A DNA stretch of 10,793 nt, taken from Acidobacteriota bacterium. Lineage in GTDB: Bacteria; Acidobacteriota; Terriglobia; UBA7540. Each line of letters starts with the position of its first letter. Position 1 is the first letter of the stretch. The notes under the pieces were generated by a model. The model was given only the letters and a program-made list of their open reading frames with translations. It searched no databases and was not told the DNA's origin. Below, one piece after another: positions 1 through 5,764 of the stretch. The stretch covers positions 1-10,793 of the forward strand of contig JAKAWN010000218.1 of the NCBI GenBank assembly GCA_021827245.1, read 5' to 3'. The translations under genes were made by a program, and so were the position numbers.

Positions 1-2
1 CG

Positions 3-329
3 CCCCTGCTCATGGTCTTCGCACTTGGGAACCTCCTTATCTACCTGAACCCCAAAAACTTCCCGCTCGTCATTTCGGCCGCGGTCGACTACGCTCAGGC
101 AAGTCTCGGCACGGTTCAGCTTGCCCTTGTGGTCACGGTGTTTGCCGTGATGGGATCGCTGCTGATTTTCCTGCCCATTGCGCTCGTCCATCTTGCGCGC
201 CAGTCCTCGGCGAAGCTCTTTGATAAGCTGCGTCCCTGGCTTATCGCCCACAATGCCATCATCCTCGCGGTCATCTGCGTGATCGTGGGCGTGGCGATGC
301 TGGGCAAGGCCTTCTCCGCCTTACTCTAA
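3..329 (+). CDS. GAP/Sap family membrane exporter, C-terminal part
   Basis: The frame is open to the window edge, so the gene is 5'-truncated; the ATG at 12 is probably internal. About 108 residues are visible. They hold the motif LNPKNFPLVISAA and two to three hydrophobic segments: one after the NPKN motif, one around VVTVFAVMGSLLIFLPIALV, and a last one near the C terminus (AIILAVICVIVGVAMLGKAF). An NPKN-type motif followed by this helix pattern is typical of the GAP family (Sap, sulfolipid-1-addressing protein), a branch of the LysE-like exporters in the cytoplasmic membrane. Substrate cannot be told from sequence. The stop TAA is followed within 10 bases by a run of hairpins. Other LysE-superfamily membrane proteins are possible. 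Confidence 0.7.
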   Translation, partial: PLLMVFALGNLLIYLNPKNFPLVISAAVDYAQASLGTVQLALVVTVFAVMGSLLIFLPIALVHLARQSSAKLFDKLRPWLIAHNAIILAVICVIVGVAMLGKAFSALL

Positions 330-338
330 CCCCACGCC

Positions 339-399
339 GCTTCCCTGATCGCCCCGATCCATCGGGAAGCCACCCGCCCACAAGGTTGTGATGGCGGGT
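339..399. repeat. Two adjacent nested hairpins
   Basis: First hairpin: arms GCTTCCC (339-345) and GGGAAGC (364-370) enclose a second perfect inverted repeat, GATCG-CCC-CGATC (347-359). Second hairpin: arms ACCCGCC (372-378) and GGCGGGT (393-399) enclose CACAA and TTGTG (379-390), giving a 12-bp stem with a 2-nt bulge and a very short loop. No T-run follows either one. They lie just behind the exporter gene and just before a terminator-like hairpin. A role in 3'-end stabilisation is possible but not shown. Confidence 0.65.
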
Positions 400-410
400 C
401 GCGCAAGAAG

Positions 411-447
411 TAGCGCAAACTGCCGTCGCTGCAGTCTGCGGCTTTTG
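411..447 (+). terminator. Terminator-like hairpin of the TAGCGC/GCGGCTTTT family
   Basis: Arms CGCAAACTGC (414-423) and GCAGTCTGCG (431-440) pair at 9 of 10 positions around a 7-nt loop, followed by GCTTTTG. It sits 81 bases behind the exporter stop in the right orientation to end that transcript. Its ends (TAGCGCA and CTGCGGCTTTT) match the hairpin behind the antitoxin gene at 1383-1416, although the stems differ. Confidence 0.6.
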
Positions 448-487
448 TTCTTGTCAGGGTAACAATGGGGCCTGATGAACACGAAGA

Positions 488-524
488 AAAAGCCGCGGAC
501 CTCAAAACCGGAGGACCGCGCTAC
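488..524 (-). repeat. Hairpin repeat, copy A (TAGCGC/GCGGCTTTT family)
   Basis: On the minus strand it begins GTAGCGCGGTCCTC, has the 7-nt loop CGGTTTT, and ends GAGGTCCGCGGCTTTT. The arms GGTCCTC and GAGGTCC pair except for one T-T mismatch and are extended by an outer CGC/GCG pair. It matches copy B at 4674-4710 at 32 of 37 positions by eye. With copy C it shares an extra flanking TGCGGAGC. No minus-strand gene ends here, so this copy is not an obvious gene terminator. The stretch 448-659 otherwise holds nothing recognisable. Confidence 0.7.
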
Positions 525-659
525 CCACTCGGCTCCGCAGGCTGCAGACATTCTAAGGGGGATGTGAAAAACCATCGAAGCATGGGGCCAGCGAGCAGGC
601 GGTGGTTGCACACACACCAAGTGCTAAGTTCCATAGAATCGTTACGTCAGGTAAAGTTC

Positions 660-689
660 TTGACGGAATATACTACAGCGTGGTATATC
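660..689 (+). promoter_or_regulatory. Promoter of the higBA operon
   Basis: TTGACG at 660-665 serves as -35. An extended -10, TG-G-TATATC, runs 681-689, with 18 bases between the hexamers. A start site about 7 bases downstream would fall on the GTG start codon at 697, so the toxin message may be leaderless. No Shine-Dalgarno sequence precedes that GTG. Confidence 0.55.
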
Positions 690-703
690 TTACAGTGTGG
701 TAT
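668..703. promoter_or_regulatory. Palindromic operator, probably for HigA autorepression
   Basis: Arms ATATACTAC (668-676) and GTGGTATAT (680-688) are inverted around AGC with one mismatch. The right half recurs in direct orientation: TACAGCGTGGTAT (674-686) and TACAGTGTGGTAT (691-703) agree at 12 of 13 bases, 17 bp apart, so a second degraded operator is likely. Both sites cover the -10 element and the start codon. Antitoxins of this class usually repress their own operon, so HigA is the natural ligand; that is inference. Confidence 0.6.
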
Positions 704-1022
704 TTATTGAGTCACGACCGTTTACACGACGCCTGGCGGAACTGGCCGGGGACACGGCGGGTGACGTGCTGTTTCAAATTCAGGAAGACTTGCTACAGAA
801 TCCAGAACCGGGGCAAAGGTTAAGGGATTGGGCGGAATACGCAAAGTTAGAATGTCGAACCCAGGCCGTGGAAAAGGGAAACGTGGTGGTTTTCGCTACC
901 TGTATATCTACCTCCAGCACAAGGAGCACATTCATATGCTATTCCTGCTGGACAAGGATGAACAGGAGGATTTAAGCGAAGACGAGCGAAAGGCACTTCG
1001 CCGTTTGGCGGAGATGCTCTGA
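697..1022 (+). pseudogene. higB: HigB/RelE-type mRNA interferase toxin, frameshifted
   Basis: The N-terminal part is read from GTG 697 (MVFIESRPFTRRLAELAG...LLQNPEPG). The C-terminal part is read in another frame to the TGA at 1020-1022 (GLGGIRKVRMSNPGRGKGK, then RYLYIYLQ and a charged C terminus). The break is at 807-814, in CCGGGGCA: one extra G there would join the halves into a single protein of about 108 residues with the order expected of HigB-like toxins (NPE/G, GGIRKVR, GKRGGFRYLYIYL). Uncorrected, the first frame runs on to about 975 as unrelated sequence. This is either an inactivated toxin or an indel error in a G-run; programmed frameshifting is less likely. The antitoxin starts 16 bases downstream. 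Toxins of this family cleave ribosome-bound mRNA. Confidence 0.75.
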
Positions 1023-1038
1023 TAGCAGGAGAAACAAG

Positions 1039-1353
1039 ATGGCAAAGAAAGTAAAGGTCAATATTTTTGAGGATGTGCGCGAAGCGTTGAACGACGCCAG
1101 AGCGTACGAGCGCGGCGAAGGCGTCAATTTGCTCGTGACCCGGATTCCCTCACCCCCCAAGCCGATGAAGCCGGCGGAGATCCGGCGGGTTCGGATGCGC
1201 CTGAATGCCAGCCAGGCCGTTTTTGCCCGGTACCTGTGTGTAAGCCCGAAGGCGGTACAGAGCTGGGAACAGGGTATCCGTCGGCCACAAAGTTCAGCAC
1301 TTCGTTTGCTTGAAATTGCGAAGCGCAATCCGCGAGTATTGCTTCAGGCTTAG
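1039..1353 (+). CDS. higA: HigA-type helix-turn-helix antitoxin
   Basis: A 104-residue protein that should neutralise the upstream toxin and repress the operon. It has a lysine-rich N terminus, a central acidic region (FEDVREALNDA, about residues 10-20), and an XRE-type helix-turn-helix at about residues 55-80: LNASQAVFARYLCVSPKAVQSWEQG, then RRPQ, the usual signature of HigA-like antitoxins. AGGAG at 1027-1031, 7 bases before the ATG, fixes the start. It lies 16 bases behind the toxin reading frame and appears intact, while the toxin is broken. It is followed by a strong intrinsic terminator. The order, toxin first, is the HigBA arrangement. Confidence 0.85.
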   Translation: MAKKVKVNIFEDVREALNDARAYERGEGVNLLVTRIPSPPKPMKPAEIRRVRMRLNASQAVFARYLCVSPKAVQSWEQGIRRPQSSALRLLEIAKRNPRVLLQA

Positions 1354-1382
1354 CGACGATTCGATGGCGGTGCTGAAACTGG

Positions 1383-1417
1383 TAGCGCAGAGTTGTTTTT
1401 AAACTCTGCGGCTTTTA
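1383..1417 (+). terminator. Intrinsic terminator of higBA
   Basis: A perfect 9-bp stem, CGCAGAGTT (1386-1394) and AACTCTGCG (1402-1410), with 7-nt loop GTTTTTA, is followed by GCTTTTAAG. It starts about 30 bases after the higA stop. Ends (TAGCGCA and CTGCGGCTTTT) place it in the same hairpin family as 411-447. A GATGGCGG motif precedes both. Confidence 0.75.
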
Positions 1418-1443
1418 AGATTGGGGAATATTTGTTGATAAGG

Positions 1444-1472
1444 TGTTGCAGCTAATGATAATAGCTGCGACA
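1444..1472. repeat. 11-bp stem inverted repeat between convergent genes
   Basis: TGTTGCAGCTA (1444-1454) and TAGCTGCGACA (1462-1472) pair over 11 positions, including one G-T, around the 7-nt loop ATGATAA. No T-run follows on either strand. Its position between two converging transcripts suggests an RNA 3' structure, but nothing more can be said. Confidence 0.5.
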
Positions 1473-1509
1473 TGGACTTTGATAAACGCCGGTGACGGGA
1501 ATTCAAATG

Positions 1510-1551
1510 AAGAACCGCAGAGTAATGCGCTCCGCGCACAACTCTGTGCTA
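1510..1551 (-). terminator. Probable terminator of the P-type ATPase gene
   Basis: On the minus strand, CACAGAGT and ACTCTGCG (1541-1548 and 1516-1523) pair around an inner stem, TGCGC and GCGCA (1526-1538) with a 3-nt loop. GGTTCTTC follows. It begins about 20 bases behind the ATPase stop. The outer parts (TAGCACAGAGTTG and ACTCTGCGGTTCTT) resemble the higBA terminator at 1383-1416, so it appears to be another member of the same family facing the other way. The U-tract is weak. Confidence 0.5.
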
Positions 1552-1572
1552 GCCGCCTTGGCATTGAGCGCG

Positions 1573-3996
1573 CTATTCCACGTTGAATTTTCTGAAAGCG
1601 TAATGTTTAGGAACATCCATTGCCAGCGTGTAGACAGCGGAAAACGCGAGAACGCCAAGAACCTCCGGAGCGGTCAGCGGGGGAACAATCCGGGAGTAAA
1701 TGCCGAGCAAGGAGAAGAGGATGAGAGCGCCGGCGCTCGAAGCGAGCAGAGCTTTTCCCGGAAGAGAATTCCAGAAGAAATTTCTTTCCCGAACGATCAG
1801 CACCTGAAACTGGCTATTGAAGATGAGCATCAGCATGATGAAGCTCTGAAGCTGGAGAAGGCCGAGATGGAAGTAATCGGCGCCCCAGAAGAGCGCGATC
1901 ACTCCTCCGACACCAAGGAGCGTGCCGACAATCAATGCGGCGAGCGTGATGTTCTTCACGTTCCAGCTGTTGGGCGCAGGGGTGTGGAGGACATTATCCG
2001 TGGCGAGCGACATAGTGACGAAATCATTTGCAAAGACGAGCAGCGCCATGCCGAGCATGGTGAGCACCATGTGATGAATCATGAAAAAGCCGACGGTCAG
2101 CAGGCCCACGACCTGGACGGTCTTCGTGACTTTGTTGATGACCCAGGTCAACATGCGCTGATAGGCTTCGCGGCTGCGCTTGATCGCATCAACGATGACG
2201 CTCACGCCGGATAGCGTGAGCACAACGCTTGCCGAAGCCTTCGCCACGTCCGTCGCATTGCTCACCGCGATGCCCATCTCCGCCTGCTTCAGCGCCGGCG
2301 CGTCGTTCACGCCGTCGCCCGTCATGCCCACCATGTAGCCTTGCGATTGAAGCAGCTTGACGATCTTATATTTGTCTTCGGGATAGATTTCCGCGAAGCC
2401 GTCGCTCGCCGCCGCCTTCGCCGCCTGGGCCTCTTCGCTCAAGCCCTCGAGGTCCGCCAGGCGGATGATGTTGGTTCCAATGCCGACCTGGCCCGCAATC
2501 TCGCGCGCGATGGGAAGCGCATCGCCAGTCAGCATCAGCGGCTTCACGCCGAGTTTGCGGATTTCGGCGATCATTTGCTGCGAATCCGGTCGCGGCGGAT
2601 CCGCAAGCGGAATGAGCCCGGTGAACTTCAAATTTCCAAGGTCGCCATCGAAGGATTGAGCGACGGCGAGCGTCCGGTATCCTTTGCGCGAAAGAATATC
2701 GATCATCTCTTCGGTCTCGCGAAGCGTTTGATCATCCAGGCCGCGGCAAAGAGACAGCACGATGGGTGCGGCGCCTTTGACGACGCGATACCTGTGCCCG
2801 CCCCCGTCAACCAGCGCTTCCGTGCGCTTGGTGGCCGGATTGAACGGCGTGTAGGTGACTTGCCGTTGGGAATCCAGACCGATGCCCTTGCTTTTGGCGA
2901 AGTGAATGATTGCGAGGTCAATCAGATCCATTCCCTCGGCGCGCGAAGCGAGGACGGCGGCGCGAATGACGTCTTCATCGCTGTAATCTGAAAACGGGAT
3001 GCTTTCCGCCACCGCAAGCTGGTTTTGAGTGATGGTCCCGGTCTTGTCGAGGCACAAGACGCTGATCGAAGCGGCGTCTTCAATCGAATCGAGTCTTGTG
3101 ACCAGGACGCCTTCCCTCGCCATTTCCTTCGCCGAAGCCGCCTGCACGATGGTCATCACGGCGGGCAAGGCCACCGGCACGGCGCCCATCAGGAACACAA
3201 CGATGAACGAGAGAATTTCCAGCGGCCGCATATGCATGATGAAAGCGTAAGCGGCCACGACGAGCGACGCGGCGATGCCGAGGTACATCATGTACTTCAC
3301 AATCGCCATCATAATTTCTTCCTGATGGGATTTCGGCTTCGCGATTTTCACGAGTTCCGCAGTCTTGCCGAAATAGGTATTCGCGCCGGTGTTCAGGGCC
3401 ACGCATTTCGCCTCGCCGCGGCGGATGACGGCGCCGGAATAAATCAGCTCGGGGCTTTGCCGGTCCGCCGGAAGCGATTCGCCGGTGAGCGCCGATTCGT
3501 CCACCGAAACGTTGCCGCTAATGATCTTCGCGTCGGCAGGCACGAGGTCGCCGAGTTTGACCAGCAGGACGTCGCCCGGCACGAGGGCGCCCGCTTCAAT
3601 CGTCGCCCATTTGCCGTCGCGCAAGACTTTGGCTTGGATGGCAAGCCGCTGCTTGAGCAGTTCCACGGCCTTTTGCGACCCGCGCTCGTGCCAGAAGCCG
3701 ATGATGGCGTTGATGGTGAGAAGAGCGAAAATAATATCAGCGTCGACCGCGCGGCCGAGCAGAAACGCGAGGACCATGGCAAATTCCAGCAACCACGGCA
3801 TGGGCCCCCAGTATCGCCGCAGGAATGCGAGGACGGGATTCTTTTTCTTTTCCGTGATCTCGTTGCGGCCGAAAAACGCGAGGCGCTCGCGAACGCTCGA
3901 TGCGGAAAGGCCGGATTCGCTGGAATGAAGAATGTTGAATGTATCTTGAAGTGAAAGAGCTTTGAATTCCGCAGTCGGCTTAATTTGAAGATCCAT
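1573..3996 (-). CDS. Plasma-membrane-type (P3A) proton-translocating P-type ATPase
   Basis: An 807-residue enzyme from ATG 3996; an upstream GTG at 4107 would add 37 residues with little family character. It couples ATP hydrolysis to H+ export. Visible in order (numbering from 3996): N-terminal cytoplasmic segment; WGPMPWLLEFAM leading into M1-M2; actuator motif TGES (171-174); M4 PVALP (274-278); phosphorylation site DKTGT with D317; KGA nucleotide-binding motif (407-409); DPPRP (466-470); TGD (490-492); hinge TGDGVNDAP (559-567); then M5-M10. In M6, FANDFVTMS carries D658 at the place of the proton-binding Asp684 of plant AHA2; N96 in M2 matches AHA2 Asn106. At the AHA2 Arg655 position in M5 this protein has Gln. 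It ends shortly after M10, with no long autoinhibitory tail as in plant pumps. It is transcribed toward higBA. Confidence 0.88.
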   Translation of the reverse strand: MDLQIKPTAEFKALSLQDTFNILHSSESGLSASSVRERLAFFGRNEITEKKKNPVLAFLRRYWGPMPWLLEFAMVLAFLLGRAVDADIIFALLTINAIIGFWHERGSQKAVELLKQRLAIQAKVLRDGKWATIEAGALVPGDVLLVKLGDLVPADAKIISGNVSVDESALTGESLPADRQSPELIYSGAVIRRGEAKCVALNTGANTYFGKTAELVKIAKPKSHQEEIMMAIVKYMMYLGIAASLVVAAYAFIMHMRPLEILSFIVVFLMGAVPVALPAVMTIVQAASAKEMAREGVLVTRLDSIEDAASISVLCLDKTGTITQNQLAVAESIPFSDYSDEDVIRAAVLASRAEGMDLIDLAIIHFAKSKGIGLDSQRQVTYTPFNPATKRTEALVDGGGHRYRVVKGAAPIVLSLCRGLDDQTLRETEEMIDILSRKGYRTLAVAQSFDGDLGNLKFTGLIPLADPPRPDSQQMIAEIRKLGVKPLMLTGDALPIAREIAGQVGIGTNIIRLADLEGLSEEAQAAKAAASDGFAEIYPEDKYKIVKLLQSQGYMVGMTGDGVNDAPALKQAEMGIAVSNATDVAKASASVVLTLSGVSVIVDAIKRSREAYQRMLTWVINKVTKTVQVVGLLTVGFFMIHHMVLTMLGMALLVFANDFVTMSLATDNVLHTPAPNSWNVKNITLAALIVGTLLGVGGVIALFWGADYFHLGLLQLQSFIMLMLIFNSQFQVLIVRERNFFWNSLPGKALLASSAGALILFSLLGIYSRIVPPLTAPEVLGVLAFSAVYTLAMDVPKHYAFRKFNVE

Positions 3997-4107
3997 CAGT
4001 TCCGTTTCCAATTCTTGATGAGTTTTGTATGGATTTGTCGCGGCCGCTTGTCGCCCCGCCCGGCCAACGAGAGAAACTTGCCCCGCCAAGGGTAAAACTT
4101 CCCTCAC

Positions 4108-4349
4108 ATTGGATGCGTGGCGCTGTTATAAGGGTTGAATTCTCCGGCGACGGCGGGTGGCGCGGACACTTGCCTTTGGAGCGTCTGCCATCTCGCGAAG
4201 CGAGACCTTCTTGTTGCCTGAAACGACCCCTTCGGGCAATCGCAGATCCCACAGACCGTCGTCGGCGCCAGCCACGAACCACACACTCCGCCTTGCCCGA
4301 CCGCGAGTTTTTCACGCGAAGGTCCGTACCCAGGCCTGGAGGGCCGGAA
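4108..4349. other. Non-coding stretch upstream of the ATPase
   Basis: No convincing gene is seen on either strand. A perfect hairpin, TCTCGC-GAA-GCGAGA, lies at 4191-4205. The open frames here are GC-rich and lack recognisable domains. The ATPase promoter should lie in 3997-4130 on the minus strand, but no clear hexamer pair could be picked. Confidence 0.5.
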
Positions 4350-4625
4350 GATTTTAGCCCATGGCGTATGTGGGAATCGATGGACGCCCAATTCGTCTCA
4401 GCCCTGGAAGGGCGAAAGAACGTCGGGATTGTTGAGATTCTGTCGCCCCCTCCGGGGGCTCGGGAGGATCGGATTGCCAATTCTGTTCCCACAGCTCACG
4501 CTGTGGGCTAAAATCTGTCGCCGCCCCGCGGCTTCTCGGCGGTTTGGCTTGCTGTTTCCCGTGGCTTGCGCCATGGGCCTAGGGGCGCACCTCGTGGACG
4601 CCCAGGGCGGGTACAAGACCCGCCC
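4350..4625. repeat. REP/BIME-like cluster of hairpins
   Basis: At least six compact hairpins follow one another. 4350-4376 (minus) and 4486-4515 (plus) are related copies in opposite orientation, each TTCCCACA...TGGGCTAAAATC; the plus copy has a perfect 8-bp stem, CCCACAGC-TCAC-GCTGTGGG. Between them lie GCCCT-GGA-AGGGC (4401-4413) and GCCCCC-TCC-GGGGGC (4445-4459). Then come CCGCC...GGCGG (4521-4542), CCCGTGGC-TTGC-GCCATGGG (4558-4577, one G-T pair) and GGGCGGGT-ACAAG-ACCCGCCC (4605-4625). Inverted pairs of short palindromes are the hallmark of REP elements mobilised by REP-associated tyrosine (Y1) transposases. No transposase gene is in the window. Confidence 0.65.
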
Positions 4626-4673
4626 CTGCGTCGGCGGTGGCGCATCGCGTCAGGCCTCAAGAATGATCAGCGG

Positions 4674-4710
4674 GTAGCGCGGCCCTCCGGGGTTGAGGTC
4701 CACGGGTTTT
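4674..4710 (+). repeat. Hairpin repeat, copy B (TAGCGC family)
   Basis: Begins GTAGCGCGGCCCTC, loop CGGGGTT, then GAGGTCCACGGGTTTT. It differs from copy A at 5 of 37 positions by eye. The opposite strand encodes the junk peptide LNPGGPRYPL; copies A and C read TGGPRYPL in their translated frames, a handy signature for finding more. Orientation is opposite to copy C, 88 bases downstream. Confidence 0.7.
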
Positions 4711-4797
4711 CTCGAGCCCGTTGGTCCGACGGCAGCAGCACGTGTTGAGCGCAGACATGCCACACTACGGCAGGTCGTCACCCGCGACGGCCGCAAG

Positions 4798-4834
4798 GAG
4801 AACCGCGGAAGGCAAAACCGGCGGACCGCGCTAC
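4798..4834 (-). repeat. Hairpin repeat, copy C (TAGCGC family)
   Basis: On the minus strand: GTAGCGCGGTCCGC, loop CGGTTTT, then GCCTTCCGCGGTTCT. It is preceded by TGCGGAGC and GG, as is copy A. The arms pair less well than in A and B (about 4 of 7), so this looks like a decaying copy. Between copies B and C (4711-4797) nothing else is recognisable. Confidence 0.6.
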
Positions 4835-4885
4835 CCGCTAGACCGCTCCGCACGAGTTTTTCAGCAACCTGTTAGATTCTGTGCC

Positions 4886-4901
4886 GATTCCGCGCGGAAT
4901 C
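4886..4901. promoter_or_regulatory. Perfect 16-bp palindrome upstream of tadE
   Basis: GATTCCGCGCGGAATC reads identically on both strands. A perfect 16-bp palindrome is uncommon by chance in a window of this size. It lies 62 bases upstream of the candidate tadE -35 element and may bind a dimeric regulator; the regulator is unknown. Confidence 0.45.
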
Positions 4902-4940
4902 ACCCTACGCATTGTGCAAGAACCAGGGGCGTATGGCACT

Positions 4941-4992
4941 AAAGTTCTAGAACTAAAGTTCGTTGACAGAACGAACATGGGTGACGTATATG
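4941..4992 (+). promoter_or_regulatory. Candidate tadEG promoter with overlapping inverted repeats
   Basis: A consensus -35, TTGACA (4963-4968), is followed after 18 bases by a weak -10, TATATG (4987-4992). The -35 is embedded in a perfect inverted repeat, GTTCGTT-GACAG-AACGAAC (4958-4976). Just upstream is the 12-bp palindrome AGTTCTAGAACT (4943-4954). AAAGTTC occurs twice, at 4941 and 4955. This symmetry across the -35 suggests repression, but the -10 is poor and the start site is unproven. The predicted leader is roughly 75-80 bases. Confidence 0.45.
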
Positions 4993-5076
4993 CTATTAAA
5001 GAATACGCCAATGTGACGCTCGACACCTGGGAGGGGGCCGGAAGCCTTAAGCGCTTCTGGAACAGGAGGAAAACCC

Positions 5077-5715
5077 ATGCTGACCCCCGCCACAGATGCA
5101 AAAGACGTAACACCTTTCAGTTCGTCCCGCAACGCCCCGCGTCTGATTTTTCACCTCCGGATTTCCGAGGCTCTGCGCAAGTCGTGCAGGGTCCTCAGGG
5201 ACACCGAAGCCGCGGAACTCCTCGAATTTGGCCTGACGCTGCCCCTGATTCTCGTCATGTTAGTGGGAATCATGGACTTCGCGAGAGCTTATACCCTGAA
5301 GCAGAAGCTGACGAATGCCGCCCGGGAGGGCGCCAGGCTGGGCGCCTCCGAAATGTGGACTGCTGACGGCAGTAGTTCCAGCCCGCAGTCTGTCCAGGAT
5401 ATCCATAGCGAGGTTGTGTCCTACCTGCATAACGCCGGCGTCGACACCTCTTTTATCGGCGCCACCATGAATTACGACACAGCGACGACTACGGCGACGT
5501 ACTATTCAAGCGGCGATTACGGGCTGAAGATCGAAAGGAACATTCCTGTAACCACTGGCGGCAAGTCATTCTGGGCGACCCGCGTAACACTGGCTTGTCC
5601 CTACGACTGGACCTTTGGCTTCAACCACGTTATTGACTTGATAGTTCCCGCCGCAAGCGTTCCCGCCACTATTGGCATCTCGACGGATGCCATGATGCTG
5701 GAACTTCAGCCTTGA
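5077..5715 (+). CDS. tadE: TadE-like pilus/secretion pseudopilin
   Basis: A 212-residue protein of the TadE family, minor pilin-like proteins of the tight-adherence (Flp) secretion system. An ideal AGGAGG at 5063-5068 fixes the ATG. Residues 1-45 are a basic cytoplasmic leader. Then comes TEAAELLEFGLTLPLILVMLVGIMDFARA (about 44-71), the TadE signature: a glutamate just before a single membrane helix ending in DFARA, followed by LTNAAREGARLGA. The remainder (residues 92-212) is an exported, Thr/Ser-rich domain. The N-terminal leader is longer than usual. The next gene, tadG, begins 49 bases downstream. No tadA, tadB, tadC or prepilin peptidase gene is in the window. Confidence 0.82.
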   Translation: MLTPATDAKDVTPFSSSRNAPRLIFHLRISEALRKSCRVLRDTEAAELLEFGLTLPLILVMLVGIMDFARAYTLKQKLTNAAREGARLGASEMWTADGSSSSPQSVQDIHSEVVSYLHNAGVDTSFIGATMNYDTATTTATYYSSGDYGLKIERNIPVTTGGKSFWATRVTLACPYDWTFGFNHVIDLIVPAASVPATIGISTDAMMLELQP

Positions 5716-5764
5716 GCGGCACGGCGTGTCCGCGATTGCCGAATGGATTGCGAGGGATAAGACC

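Noticed and set aside
1492..3954. Long plus-strand open frames (1492-2214, 2341-2991, 3025-3954) opposite the ATPase gene
   Set aside because: They are antisense to a well-supported P-type ATPase, are rich in His, Asp, Glu and Arg as expected of mirrored GC-rich codons, and show no domain.
4029..4511. Open frames on both strands across the gap upstream of tadE
   Set aside because: They run through REP-type hairpins and other palindromes and give low-complexity Arg/Pro/Gly-rich peptides without ribosome sites.
4350..4834. CRISPR array
   Set aside because: The repeats are unequal hairpins in mixed orientation with no regular spacers and no cas genes nearby.
4881..5366. Plus-strand frame starting at GTG 4881
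   Set aside because: It overlaps the candidate tadE promoter and the tadE gene itself in another frame; its second half is a frame shadow of tadE.
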